Shown in pieces: positions 23,722-31,366 of a DNA stretch of 45,739 nt. How positions within the stretch are numbered: position 1 is the stretch's first letter; every line of letters starts with the position of its first letter. Position numbers and translations under genes: made by a program. The notes under the pieces were generated by a model. The model did not search any database. It was not told where the DNA came from and was given only the letters and a program-made list of their open reading frames with translations. This DNA comes from Acidimicrobiales bacterium (GTDB lineage Bacteria; Actinomycetota; Acidimicrobiia; Acidimicrobiales; UBA8190): NCBI GenBank assembly GCA_017882995.1, contig JADGOL010000055.1, positions 1-45,739 on the forward strand, written 5' to 3'.

Positions 23722-24273
23722 ATGCCCAGCATCAACCCTTCTGACGCAATTGTCGACGTGGTCACCGTTGAGGCCGACGTCCATGGCGACGAGCGAGGCC
23801 GGTTCGTCGAGACCTACCGCCGGTCGTGGTTCCCTCTCGGTCGCGAGATGGTCCAGGGGAACCGATCCGAGAAGCAGGCCGGCGCCGTCGTCGGCCTGCA
23901 CTACCACCTCCACCAGGCGGACTACTGGTACGTGCTGCGTGGGACCGCTCGGGTCGTCCTGCACGACCTCCGTGTCGGGTCCCCGACCGAAGGGGTCACG
24001 CTGGCACTCGACCTCGACGGAGATCGTGACAACGGCGTGTTCATCCCCCCCGGTGTCGCCCACGGGTTCGCGTCGCTCACCGACGTGCTTCTGTGGTACC
24101 TGGTCGACAACTACTACAACCCCAATGACGAGCTGGGGGTGGCCTGGGACGATCCCGAGATCGCGGCTCGATGGGGAATCGAGACGCCGGTGCTCTCGGC
24201 GCGCGATCAATCCAATCCCCGTCGGGCCGAGCTCGACTCTTCGGTGCGGCCTCGGTACGGCCTCCGCACGTAG
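23722..24273 (+). CDS. dTDP-4-dehydrorhamnose 3,5-epimerase-like cupin protein
   Basis: A 183-aa cupin related to RmlC, which epimerises dTDP-4-keto-6-deoxyglucose in rhamnose synthesis. GDERGRFVETYR, GLHYHLHQADYW with the catalytic-type His, HDLRVGSPTEG, IPPGVAHGFASL and LVDNYYNPNDELGVAWDD follow the RmlC order. The AQxKLV stretch of classical RmlC, with its active-site Lys, reads ADYWYVL here, so activity may differ (for example a 3-epimerase). No other rml gene is adjacent. The start follows a -10 box by six bases. Confidence 0.78.
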   Translation: MPSINPSDAIVDVVTVEADVHGDERGRFVETYRRSWFPLGREMVQGNRSEKQAGAVVGLHYHLHQADYWYVLRGTARVVLHDLRVGSPTEGVTLALDLDGDRDNGVFIPPGVAHGFASLTDVLLWYLVDNYYNPNDELGVAWDDPEIAARWGIETPVLSARDQSNPRRAELDSSVRPRYGLRT

Positions 24274-24285
24274 AGAGGAACGGGA

Positions 24286-24366
24286 CCGGTGACCGGCGCC
24301 TGCAACCCGAGCCGTCCTGCGTCACCGTGACGCGCTGACCGGCTGGACTCAGGCGCCGGGAACCGG
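24286..24366. repeat. Nested inverted repeats sharing one centre, upstream of the XRE gene
   Basis: Three sets of complementary arms share an axis at about 24326. The inner set is GCGTCAC-C-GTGACGC at 24319-24333. The middle set is AGCCG 24310-24314 with CGGCT 24340-24344. The outer set is CCGGCGCCTG 24293-24302 with CAGGCGCCGG 24350-24359, extended by CCGGT/ACCGG at 24286 and 24362. Together they fill most of the 106-bp space between the rmlC-like and XRE genes. No T-run follows, so it is not a standard terminator. Operator or structured RNA are both possible. Confidence 0.6.
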
Positions 24367-24379
24367 CACGCTGGCTGGC

Positions 24380-24802
24380 GTGGACGAGTCGCAGCAGTGG
24401 GTGGAGTTCGGACGCTGGCTCGTCGAGCAGCGCGAGGAGCGCGGACTTCGCCGGCGCGACGCCGCCCGACGAGCCAAGGTCTCCGAGAGCTTGTGGCGCG
24501 ATCTCGAGACCGGCCGCAAGGAGGCCATCGGCGCAATCCGTCTCCTTCCCAATCCGAGCGCGGAAGTCCTCGAGCGGGTGGCCGGTGCGCTGGAGCTCCC
24601 CTTGGAGGACGTCCTGGCCCGGATCGGCCGCCCGACCCGTCCGGCCCGGCCGTCGGCCGGCCCGTCCTCCCACGCTTCTCGGAACGAAGACGACGGCTCA
24701 CTCCTGGCGGTGAAGCTGCGACGGCTCTCCGACCGCGACCGTGCGCTCGTCGAGCGCGTCGTCGACGCCATGCTCGAGCTCGAGCACGATCACCGCGGCT
24801 GA
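24380..24802 (+). CDS. XRE-type helix-turn-helix protein
   Basis: A 140-aa protein with an N-terminal XRE helix-turn-helix (FGRWLVEQREERGLRRRDAARRAKVSESLWRDLE spread over residues 10-43), shown by RRDAARRAKVSESLWRDLE with the recognition helix at about residues 33-44. A Pro/Ser-rich linker follows, then a short C-terminal helix LSDRDRALVERVVDAMLEL that may dimerise. GTG 24380 begins ten to twenty bases after the nested palindrome, a plausible own operator. No ribosome binding site is visible. The LLM gene starts nine bases after its stop, suggesting co-transcription. The regulon is unknown. Confidence 0.82.
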   Translation: MDESQQWVEFGRWLVEQREERGLRRRDAARRAKVSESLWRDLETGRKEAIGAIRLLPNPSAEVLERVAGALELPLEDVLARIGRPTRPARPSAGPSSHASRNEDDGSLLAVKLRRLSDRDRALVERVVDAMLELEHDHRG

Positions 24803-24811
24803 GCGCCCCCG

Positions 24812-26062
24812 ATGCGCTTCGGTATTTTCTACGAGTTCCAATTGCCCCGTCCGTGGGGGCACGACGACGAGCACCGCCTCCTCAAAGAGGCCCTCGAACA
24901 GGTCGAGCTGGCTGATCGACTGGGCTTCGATTACGTCTGGGAAGTCGAACACCATTTCCTCGAGGAGTACTCCCACTCCTCGGCACCCGAGGTCTTCTTG
25001 GCTGCCGCCAGCCAGCGCACCAGTCGCATCCGGCTCGGGCACGGCATCGTGCAGATGCCCATGGGGTTCAACCACCCCGCCCGGGTGGCCGAACGGGTCG
25101 CCACCCTCGACCTCGTGTCCGATGGGCGCGTGGAATTCGGCACCGGGGAGTCGAGCTCGGAGGCAGAACTGGGTGGGTACGGTGTCGAGCGGGCCACCAA
25201 GCGCGAACAGTGGCGCGAAGCCATCGACGTCGTCACGCGGCTTATGGTCGAAGAACCATTTGCCGGGTACGACGGTCGGTTCGTGCACATGCCGCCGAGG
25301 AACTTGGTGCCCAAGCCTCTGCAACGGCCCCATCCTCCGCTGTGGGTGGCGTGCAGCCGCCGCGACACGATCCATCTGGCGGCCACCTTGGGGATCGGGG
25401 CGTTGACGTTTTCGTTCGTCGAGGCCGCCGAGGCCAGGTCCTGGGTCGAGGACTACTACACGACGATCGCGTCTCAGGAATGCATTCCCGCCGGGTTCGC
25501 GGTGAACCCCAACCTGGCATGCGTCCTTCCGCTCATGTGTCACGCCGATGAGTCAACCGCCATCGACCGAGGTCTCGACGGCAGTCACTTCTTCGGGTAC
25601 TCACTCGGGCACTACTACGTGTTCGGCATGCACAAGCCCGGTGTGACCGACGTGTGGCAGGAGTTCCTGGAGAACCGAGATCGGTTCGGCTTCAGTCGTG
25701 CCGTCGCGGCCCAGACCGGCCAGCAATTGGGCGCCCAGCTCATGGAGCAAGGCCTCGGGTCATTGCGCGGAGCGGTGGGGACTCCGTCACAGATCACGGC
25801 TCTGGTGCGTCAGTACGAAGCCGTCGGTGTCGATCAGTTGATCTTCGTCAGCCAGGCGGGGCGGAACCGTCACGAGCACATCTGCGAGTCGCTCGAATTG
25901 TTCGCTTCTGAAGTCATGCCCGAGTTCCGCGCACGCGCCGAGGAGATCGAGGCGCGCAAGCTCGAGCGGCTGGCACCGTCGATCGAAGCGGCGCTCTCCC
26001 GACGCGATCCGCCGCGCCCGGCACCGGCGGATTATGCCTTCCCCGCCATGCCCCAATTCTGA
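24812..26062 (+). CDS. LLM class flavin-dependent oxidoreductase (luciferase-like)
   Basis: A 416-aa TIM-barrel oxidoreductase of the bacterial luciferase superfamily, using FMN or F420. The N-terminus MRFGIFYEFQLPRPW, the segment GFDYVWEVEHHFLEEYSHSS, IRLGHGIVQMP, ERVATLDLVSDGRVEFGTG and the C-terminal QYEAVGVDQLIFVSQAG are characteristic. No C-terminal helical addition suggests a known subgroup. ATG 24812 is nine bases after the XRE stop, so that regulator may control it. Substrate not predictable; a relative is at 34959. Confidence 0.85.
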   Translation: MRFGIFYEFQLPRPWGHDDEHRLLKEALEQVELADRLGFDYVWEVEHHFLEEYSHSSAPEVFLAAASQRTSRIRLGHGIVQMPMGFNHPARVAERVATLDLVSDGRVEFGTGESSSEAELGGYGVERATKREQWREAIDVVTRLMVEEPFAGYDGRFVHMPPRNLVPKPLQRPHPPLWVACSRRDTIHLAATLGIGALTFSFVEAAEARSWVEDYYTTIASQECIPAGFAVNPNLACVLPLMCHADESTAIDRGLDGSHFFGYSLGHYYVFGMHKPGVTDVWQEFLENRDRFGFSRAVAAQTGQQLGAQLMEQGLGSLRGAVGTPSQITALVRQYEAVGVDQLIFVSQAGRNRHEHICESLELFASEVMPEFRARAEEIEARKLERLAPSIEAALSRRDPPRPAPADYAFPAMPQF

Positions 26063-26214
26063 GCGCCCGGGCCGTGGCGTCGGGTTCCACACCGGCAGTG
26101 CCGTCAAGACGGCCGGGCTGGACAACGGTTCGCTGAGGGCTCCCACGCTGGGAAATGGCCGGAATTGCTGCGTGGAACGCCCCGAAGTACCCAAGTGGCC
26201 CCACGTTCGGTTGA

Positions 26215-27210
26215 ATGGAGGCGATGACAGCGGTCGTGGTGCTCGGTGTGTTCGCCCTCATCGCGGCCATCGTGGCGTGGGTGACGTGGCACCGCGGAGC
26301 GGACGAGCGTCAGTCGGTCCAGCATCATCAGCACACCTTGGAAACCCTTCGACATGTGGCGGATCGCCACCAGCCATCGGCCTGGCCCGCCCCGGGACGA
26401 CGGGGATCGTCCGGAGAGAGCCGATCCTCATCGCGTCCGACGCCATCACCAAGACGCCGTTTCGCGGTACCGGCGTCGACGCGTCACGCCTCGCGCTCGG
26501 GCGCGGGTTTGCCGCCGGGGCGGGGCGCACCCACGACGCCCACCTCGGCCCGGGAATCGGCCAAGGTCGACGCGAGTCGCCGAGAGAGGGTGGCATTTGC
26601 CGACGATGTCGGTGGCGCCCCCGGCGGCGACCGGCGCGGCTCTGCGCCCGCGCCCGCTCGTGGTACGGGAGTGAGATTGCCGGGAGCGGCTGAGAAGGCC
26701 CGTCGCGACGGACGGGCCCGCGTGCGTCGAACCAGGTTCGTTGCCGCCGCGGCAGTGATCGTCGTCGTCGCCGGCATCGTCGGTGGTGCGTTGGCTCTGG
26801 GGGGATCCCATCACCCGACGCGTGCCGCGTCGCGTGGGTCCACCCATCGGTCGCGTCCTTTGACCGCCGCCCGCGGCGCGCCGTCAACCACCACCGTGGC
26901 CTCGGCTGACCTCACACCTGCAGGAGCCACGGCGTTCAGCGCGAGATACAGGGCCCCGTCGTCGACCTATACCGTCGCCATCCACGCCTCAGCGTCGTGC
27001 TGGGTGATGGCGACCGACCCTCTCACGGGCAAGGTGGTTTGGACCGGCACGATCGCGTCGGGGGCATCGCAATCGGTCCCTGTCTCGGGCAGTCTCCACG
27101 TCCAGCTCGGAGCCCCCACCGACGCCAGCGTGACGTTGGACGGTCGACCGGTGCAGCTCCCCGCCAACTTCCGCTCACCGTTCACGTTGGAATTCGCGGT
27201 CGCCTCGTAG
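26215..27210 (+). CDS. Two-TM membrane protein with RodZ-C-like extracytoplasmic domain
   Basis: A 331-aa protein. A first hydrophobic segment (VVVLGVFALIAAIVAWVTW) starts at residue 6, followed by about 150 Arg/Pro/Ser-rich residues with no domain I can name. A second segment (VAAAAVIVVVAGIVGGALAL) lies near residue 180. The C-terminal 80 residues, beginning at YTVAIHASASCWV and including TGTIASGASQSVPVSG and VTLDGRPVQLP, resemble the RodZ C-terminal domain (DUF4115). No HTH is visible at the N-terminus, unlike RodZ. ATG 26215 is the track choice; ATG 26224 is a close alternative. A cell-envelope role is inference. Confidence 0.6.
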   Translation: MEAMTAVVVLGVFALIAAIVAWVTWHRGADERQSVQHHQHTLETLRHVADRHQPSAWPAPGRRGSSGESRSSSRPTPSPRRRFAVPASTRHASRSGAGLPPGRGAPTTPTSARESAKVDASRRERVAFADDVGGAPGGDRRGSAPAPARGTGVRLPGAAEKARRDGRARVRRTRFVAAAAVIVVVAGIVGGALALGGSHHPTRAASRGSTHRSRPLTAARGAPSTTTVASADLTPAGATAFSARYRAPSSTYTVAIHASASCWVMATDPLTGKVVWTGTIASGASQSVPVSGSLHVQLGAPTDASVTLDGRPVQLPANFRSPFTLEFAVAS

Positions 27211-27226
27211 AGAGGGGCCCCCGCCG

Positions 27227-29371
27227 TCAGGTCGCGAGGCCGACGGCGTCCAGAACGAACGAAAGGACGAAGGCTTCGTCGCGCCAGGCCTCGTAGCGCC
27301 CCGAGGGTCCGGCGTGCCCCGAGTCGAGCTCGATCTTGAAGAGCACGCGCCCTCCGGGGTCCGCGGCGCGTAGTTTCTGGACCCACTTGGCAGGCTCCCA
27401 GTAGCCGACGCGAGGGTCCTCCAGCCCGGCGGTGACCAGCATGTCCGGGTACCGCGTCGTTCGGACGTTCTCGTACGGTGTGTAGGACTTCATCACCGAG
27501 TACACCTCGGGATCGGCACCGGGGTTCCCCCACTCCTCCCACTCGATGACGGTGAGAGGGAGGGTGTCGTCGAGCATCGTGCTCAGACAGTCGACGAAGG
27601 GCACCTCGGCCACCATGGCCCGGAAGAGCTCGGGCGCCAGGTTCGCCACCGCTCCCACCAGCAGACCGCCGGCCGATCCCCCCCGCGCCACAAGACGTTG
27701 CGGGGTGGTCCATCGGTCGTCGACGAGCCGGCGTGCGCACGCCACGAAGTCGGTGAACGTGTTGGGCTTGGCGAGGAGCTTGCCGTCCTCGTACCAGCGA
27801 CGCCCGAGCTCGCCGCCACCACGCACATGGGCGATGGCGAAGACGAACCCTCGCTCGAGGAGACTGAGCCGCAGCGACGAGAACACCGGGTCGATCGAGG
27901 CTTCGTAGGAGCCGTAGCCGTACAAGAGGCACGGCGCGGTGCCGTCACGGGCCACGTCGCGGCGGACGACGATCGACATAGGCACCTTGGTCCCGTCCGG
28001 CGCGATCGCCCACTGACGTTCTGTGACATAGCGGGCGGGGTCGTAGTCGCCCAGGACCGGCTGTCGCTTGCGCAACACGGCGTCGCCGCTCTCGAGGTCG
28101 AGGTCGTAGACAGATCGGGGCGTGACGAGGGAGGAGTACTCGTAGCGCAGCGATCGGCTCGTGAACTCCGGGTTCGGTCCTCCCCATGACGCCGAGGGCG
28201 TCTCGGGGCACGGCACGAGGTATCCCTCGGGCAGGGGGCGGTCCCAGGCGGGGCCACTCGGGGGGAGCCCGATCACCGTGATGCGCGGCATCCCCTCTCG
28301 TCGCTCGTAGCTCACGATGTGGCCGGCGAAGACGTCGAGGCCCTCGAGCCGCACCTCGGGTCGATGAGCGATGAGCTCGCTCCAGGTCTGTCGCGACGGG
28401 TTGTCGGCCGGTGTGGCCACGACCCGGAAGTTCTCCGCCTGGTCGTTGGTGAGCAGAAGGAATCTTCCAGTGTGGTGCTCGACGCCGTACTCGACTCCTT
28501 GCCGGCGCGGTTCGACGACCCTGGGGACCGTCTCGGGTCGGCCCGCCGGGATGACGTGGACCTCGGAGGTGATCCGCGAGTGCATCTCCACCACGACGTA
28601 CTCGCCGTCCTTGGTCCGCCCCACCCCGAGGTGGAAGCGTTCGTCGGGCTCTTCGACGACGAGGACGTCCGCCTCTCCAGGTGTGCCGACGCGGTGGCGC
28701 CAGAGCTGGTACGGACGATTGGCCGCATCGGGCCGGGTGTAGAAGATGGTGGCGTCGTCATTGGCCCACGCCACGCCGTAGGAGGTTCCCTCGACGGTGT
28801 CGGCCAGGTCGTCCCCCGTCTCGAGGTCGCGCACGCGCAGGGTGAACCGCTCGTCCCCGGTCGTGTCGGTGGCGTAGGCGAGTCGGCCATGTCCAGGGCT
28901 CACCGCCAGGTTGCCGACGTCGAGGTATCCGTGCGCGGCGGCAAGGAGGTTCTCGTCGAGGAGCACCTGCTCGTCGACGACGTGCTCATCGGACACCGAA
29001 GGGGGCGTGGTGGCGTCGCGCTGGAGCCCCCCGACCGGGAGACGGCAGTGGATCCCGTAGTCGGCGCCCTCGACGGTGCGCACGTAGTACCACCACGGCC
29101 CCTTGCTCACCGGCACGGTCAGGTCGGTCTCGACGATACGGGCCTTCATCTCGGCGAACAGCCCCTCGCGCAGACCGGCGAGACGAGCGGTCTGGCGCTC
29201 GGTGAAGGCGTTCTCGGCCTCCAAGAGGGCGAGCACCCCGGGGTCCTCCCGGTGACGCAACCAGAACCACTCGTCCACCCGGCGGTCGCCGTGGGCCTCG
29301 AGGACGGTGGGACGCCGGGGTGCTGTGGGCGCACCCTGCTCGGGTGCCTCGTCGCCCCGGGGTGCGGTCAT
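27227..29371 (-). CDS. ptrB: S9 family peptidase, oligopeptidase B-like
   Basis: A 714-aa prolyl-oligopeptidase-family serine peptidase. An N-terminal beta-propeller (about residues 60-400) precedes the alpha/beta-hydrolase domain. The catalytic triad is Ser566 in GGSAGG, Asp652 in GLEDPRV and His686 in DSGHAGPSGR. The C-terminal EWEEWGNP stretch, with the acidic pair that reads basic P1 residues in oligopeptidase B, supports cleavage after Arg or Lys of short peptides in the cytoplasm. ATG 29371 is preferred over the open frame to 29416, whose first 15 residues lack family similarity. It converges with the RodZ-C-like gene. The preceding 149 bp hold the sufB promoter region. Confidence 0.9.
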   Translation of the reverse strand: MTAPRGDEAPEQGAPTAPRRPTVLEAHGDRRVDEWFWLRHREDPGVLALLEAENAFTERQTARLAGLREGLFAEMKARIVETDLTVPVSKGPWWYYVRTVEGADYGIHCRLPVGGLQRDATTPPSVSDEHVVDEQVLLDENLLAAAHGYLDVGNLAVSPGHGRLAYATDTTGDERFTLRVRDLETGDDLADTVEGTSYGVAWANDDATIFYTRPDAANRPYQLWRHRVGTPGEADVLVVEEPDERFHLGVGRTKDGEYVVVEMHSRITSEVHVIPAGRPETVPRVVEPRRQGVEYGVEHHTGRFLLLTNDQAENFRVVATPADNPSRQTWSELIAHRPEVRLEGLDVFAGHIVSYERREGMPRITVIGLPPSGPAWDRPLPEGYLVPCPETPSASWGGPNPEFTSRSLRYEYSSLVTPRSVYDLDLESGDAVLRKRQPVLGDYDPARYVTERQWAIAPDGTKVPMSIVVRRDVARDGTAPCLLYGYGSYEASIDPVFSSLRLSLLERGFVFAIAHVRGGGELGRRWYEDGKLLAKPNTFTDFVACARRLVDDRWTTPQRLVARGGSAGGLLVGAVANLAPELFRAMVAEVPFVDCLSTMLDDTLPLTVIEWEEWGNPGADPEVYSVMKSYTPYENVRTTRYPDMLVTAGLEDPRVGYWEPAKWVQKLRAADPGGRVLFKIELDSGHAGPSGRYEAWRDEAFVLSFVLDAVGLAT

Positions 29372-29425
29372 CGGAGGATGATCCCAGATCAAGGGCCACT
29401 GGTCGCAGCACGGCACCGGGGTTGT

Positions 29426-29431
29426 TACTAT
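29426..29431 (+). promoter_or_regulatory. -10 hexamer of sufB
   Basis: TACTAT overlaps the left half of the palindrome at 29428-29439, so a bound regulator would block RNA polymerase. The predicted leader is about 80 bases and ends in AGAGGTGAT at 29504-29512, a strong ribosome binding site. Confidence 0.4.
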
Positions 29432-29439
29432 CTAGATAG
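29428..29439. promoter_or_regulatory. Candidate SUF operator (CTAYNNNNRTAG) at sufB
   Basis: CTATCTAGATAG is a perfect 12-bp palindrome. A 12-bp palindrome of the same type, CTACGGCCGTAG, lies at the sufC2-sufS-sufU promoter (41189-41200). Both read ACTA-N6-TAG. SufR-type Fe-S repressors bind 4-N6-4 palindromes, though with other bases (CAAC-N6-GTTG in cyanobacteria). A short GGGGAAATCCCC hairpin follows at 29439-29450. The identity of the regulator is unknown. Confidence 0.5.
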
Positions 29440-29520
29440 GGGAAATCCCCCTGGGCGGCTCCCGAGCCGGCCAGGCGATGCCCGGCCCGTGCAGGTCAGG
29501 GCCAGAGGTGATGGGAAACG

Positions 29521-30921
29521 ATGACGACAGCGGATCTCGATCTCGGCCGGTACAAGCTCGGCTGGAGTGACGTCGAGGACTACGTCTTCAAACCCAAGAA
29601 GGGGCTCTCCGAAGAGATCGTTCGCGAGATGTCGGCCATGAAGGGCGAGCCCGACTGGATGCGCAACTTCCGGCTCAAGGCCCTGAAGCGGTTCATGGCC
29701 AGGCCCATGGCGCCGTGGTTCGCGGTGAACATGCCCGACCTCGATTTCGACAACATCTATTACTACGTGAAGCCGACCGAAGGTCAGGTGAAGGACTGGG
29801 ACGCGCTGCCCGAGTCCATCAAGTCGACCTACGAGAAGCTGGGGATCCCCGAGGCCGAGCGCAAGTACCTCGCCGGCGTCACCGCACAGTACGAGAGTGA
29901 AGTCGTCTTCCATCGCAACCGGGCCGACCTCGAGGCCCAGGGTGTGCTGTTCTGCGACATGGACACCGCCGTGCGCGAGTATCCCGAGCTCGTCAAGCGT
30001 TGGTTCGGAACCATCATCCCGCCCAACGACAACAAGTTCGCCGCCCTCAACTCGGCGGTGTGGTCAGGTGGCTCGTTCATCTATGTCCCGCCCGGCGTGA
30101 AGGTCGACATGCCGCTGCAGGCGTACTTCCGGATCAACACCGAGAACATGGGCCAGTTCGAGCGCACCCTGATCATCGCGGATGAGGGATCAGAGGTTCA
30201 CTACGTCGAAGGATGCTCCGCCCCCGTCTACACCACGGACTCGCTGCACTCGGCGGTGGTCGAGCTGGTAGCGCTGCAGGGCTCACGCATCACCTACACG
30301 ACCATTCAGAACTGGTCGAACAACGTGTACAACCTGGTGACCAAGCGGGCACGCGCAGAAGCGGAAGCCCATGTGGCGTGGATCGACGGCAACATCGGGT
30401 CGCGCCTCACCATGAAGTACCCGTCGGTCTACCTCATGGGCCCCAAGGCCTCGGGTGAGGTGCTGTCGGTGGCATACGCCGGAGCCGGTCAACATCAAGA
30501 CGCCGGAGCGAAGATGGTCCACGCCGCCCCCGAGACGACATCGACGATCGTGTCGAAGTCGATCTCCAAGGACGGCGGCCTGTCGACCTACCGTGGCCTG
30601 GTCCGGGTGGAGGAAGGGGCGAAACACGCCAAGAGCTTCGTTCGCTGTGACGCCCTCATTCTGGACGAAGAGTCGACATCGGAGACCAAGCCCTACATGG
30701 AGGTCGAGGAGCGTGACGCCCAGATCGGCCACGAGGCCACGGTGTCCAAGGTCGGCGAGGACCAGCTCTTCTACCTCATGAGTCGAGGGCTCTCCGAAAG
30801 CCAGGCCATGAGTATGATCGTCAACGGTTTCATCGAGCCCGTCGTCCGCACGCTGCCCATGGAGTACGCGGTGGAGTGGAGCCGGCTCATCGAGTTACAG
30901 ATGGAAGGCGCAGTCGGCTGA
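29521..30921 (+). CDS. sufB: SUF scaffold subunit SufB
   Basis: The 466-aa SufB of the SufBCD complex, the scaffold that assembles [4Fe-4S] clusters. N-terminal [19 protein letters not shown] and [15 protein letters not shown] precede the beta-helix core. The conserved Cys at residue 376 lies in [13 protein letters not shown], and [19 protein letters not shown] is the SufB/SufD C-terminal signature. No intein interrupts it, unlike mycobacterial SufB. ATG 29521 has AGAGGTGAT eight bases upstream. sufD is 1.5 kb further on, separated by a small 4-Cys gene and an opposing enoyl-CoA hydratase, which is an unusual order. A palindromic operator candidate lies upstream. Confidence 0.95.
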   Translation: MTTADLDLGRYKLGWSDVEDYVFKPKKGLSEEIVREMSAMKGEPDWMRNFRLKALKRFMARPMAPWFAVNMPDLDFDNIYYYVKPTEGQVKDWDALPESIKSTYEKLGIPEAERKYLAGVTAQYESEVVFHRNRADLEAQGVLFCDMDTAVREYPELVKRWFGTIIPPNDNKFAALNSAVWSGGSFIYVPPGVKVDMPLQAYFRINTENMGQFERTLIIADEGSEVHYVEGCSAPVYTTDSLHSAVVELVALQGSRITYTTIQNWSNNVYNLVTKRARAEAEAHVAWIDGNIGSRLTMKYPSVYLMGPKASGEVLSVAYAGAGQHQDAGAKMVHAAPETTSTIVSKSISKDGGLSTYRGLVRVEEGAKHAKSFVRCDALILDEESTSETKPYMEVEERDAQIGHEATVSKVGEDQLFYLMSRGLSESQAMSMIVNGFIEPVVRTLPMEYAVEWSRLIELQMEGAVG

Positions 30922-30981
30922 TCGGGTCGGGCTCTGCTCGGCGCCTCCGCTCAGCCCGCACAGGGAGAGGAGGCTGGTGCT

Positions 30982-31320
30982 GTGCCCATGCGTGAGGGGT
31001 GCAAGCACTTCCAAAGCCGCTCGTACGACAACGGTGAGGTCGTGCGCTTCTGCGAGCTCGACCTCGCCCCCGAGGCACCCTGGCGGTGTCCCGACCCTTG
31101 CCCCTCCTTCGCACCTCGCATGGTGGACCTGGCATGGCAGCCCGGGAGCCTGGTGCGACCACCCGTCGAGGACGAGCCGGGCCCGGGTGGTCCCGACGTC
31201 GTGCGGCTCCTCGAAGAAGCGGCCGACATCGTCGACGCCGTCGTACCCGAGACGCTGGCCGAGGTGGAGAAGCAAGAGCGCAGCAAGGCGCGCGGCCGGC
31301 GTTGGTGGAAGCGTCGTTGA
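30982..31320 (+). CDS. Small four-cysteine protein of unknown function next to sufB
   Basis: A 112-aa protein. Cys7, Cys24, Cys36 and Cys40 (spacing X16, X11, X3) all lie in the first 40 residues and could bind zinc or an Fe-S cluster. The C-terminal half is helical and ends in a basic tail (ARGRRWWKRR). GTG 30982 is chosen: AGGAGG lies eight bases upstream at 30968-30973. It is 60 bases after sufB and probably co-transcribed with it. I do not recognise the family. A role in Fe-S delivery is suggested only by position. Confidence 0.65.
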   Translation: MPMREGCKHFQSRSYDNGEVVRFCELDLAPEAPWRCPDPCPSFAPRMVDLAWQPGSLVRPPVEDEPGPGGPDVVRLLEEAADIVDAVVPETLAEVEKQERSKARGRRWWKRR

Positions 31321-31366
31321 CTGCCCGGGGCCGACGAGTCCCACGGGCCCGGGTGCCGACTCCCGG

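Noticed and set aside
29521-30921. Intein in SufB
   Set aside because: Some mycobacterial SufB genes carry one; this protein is continuous at normal length with no splicing blocks.
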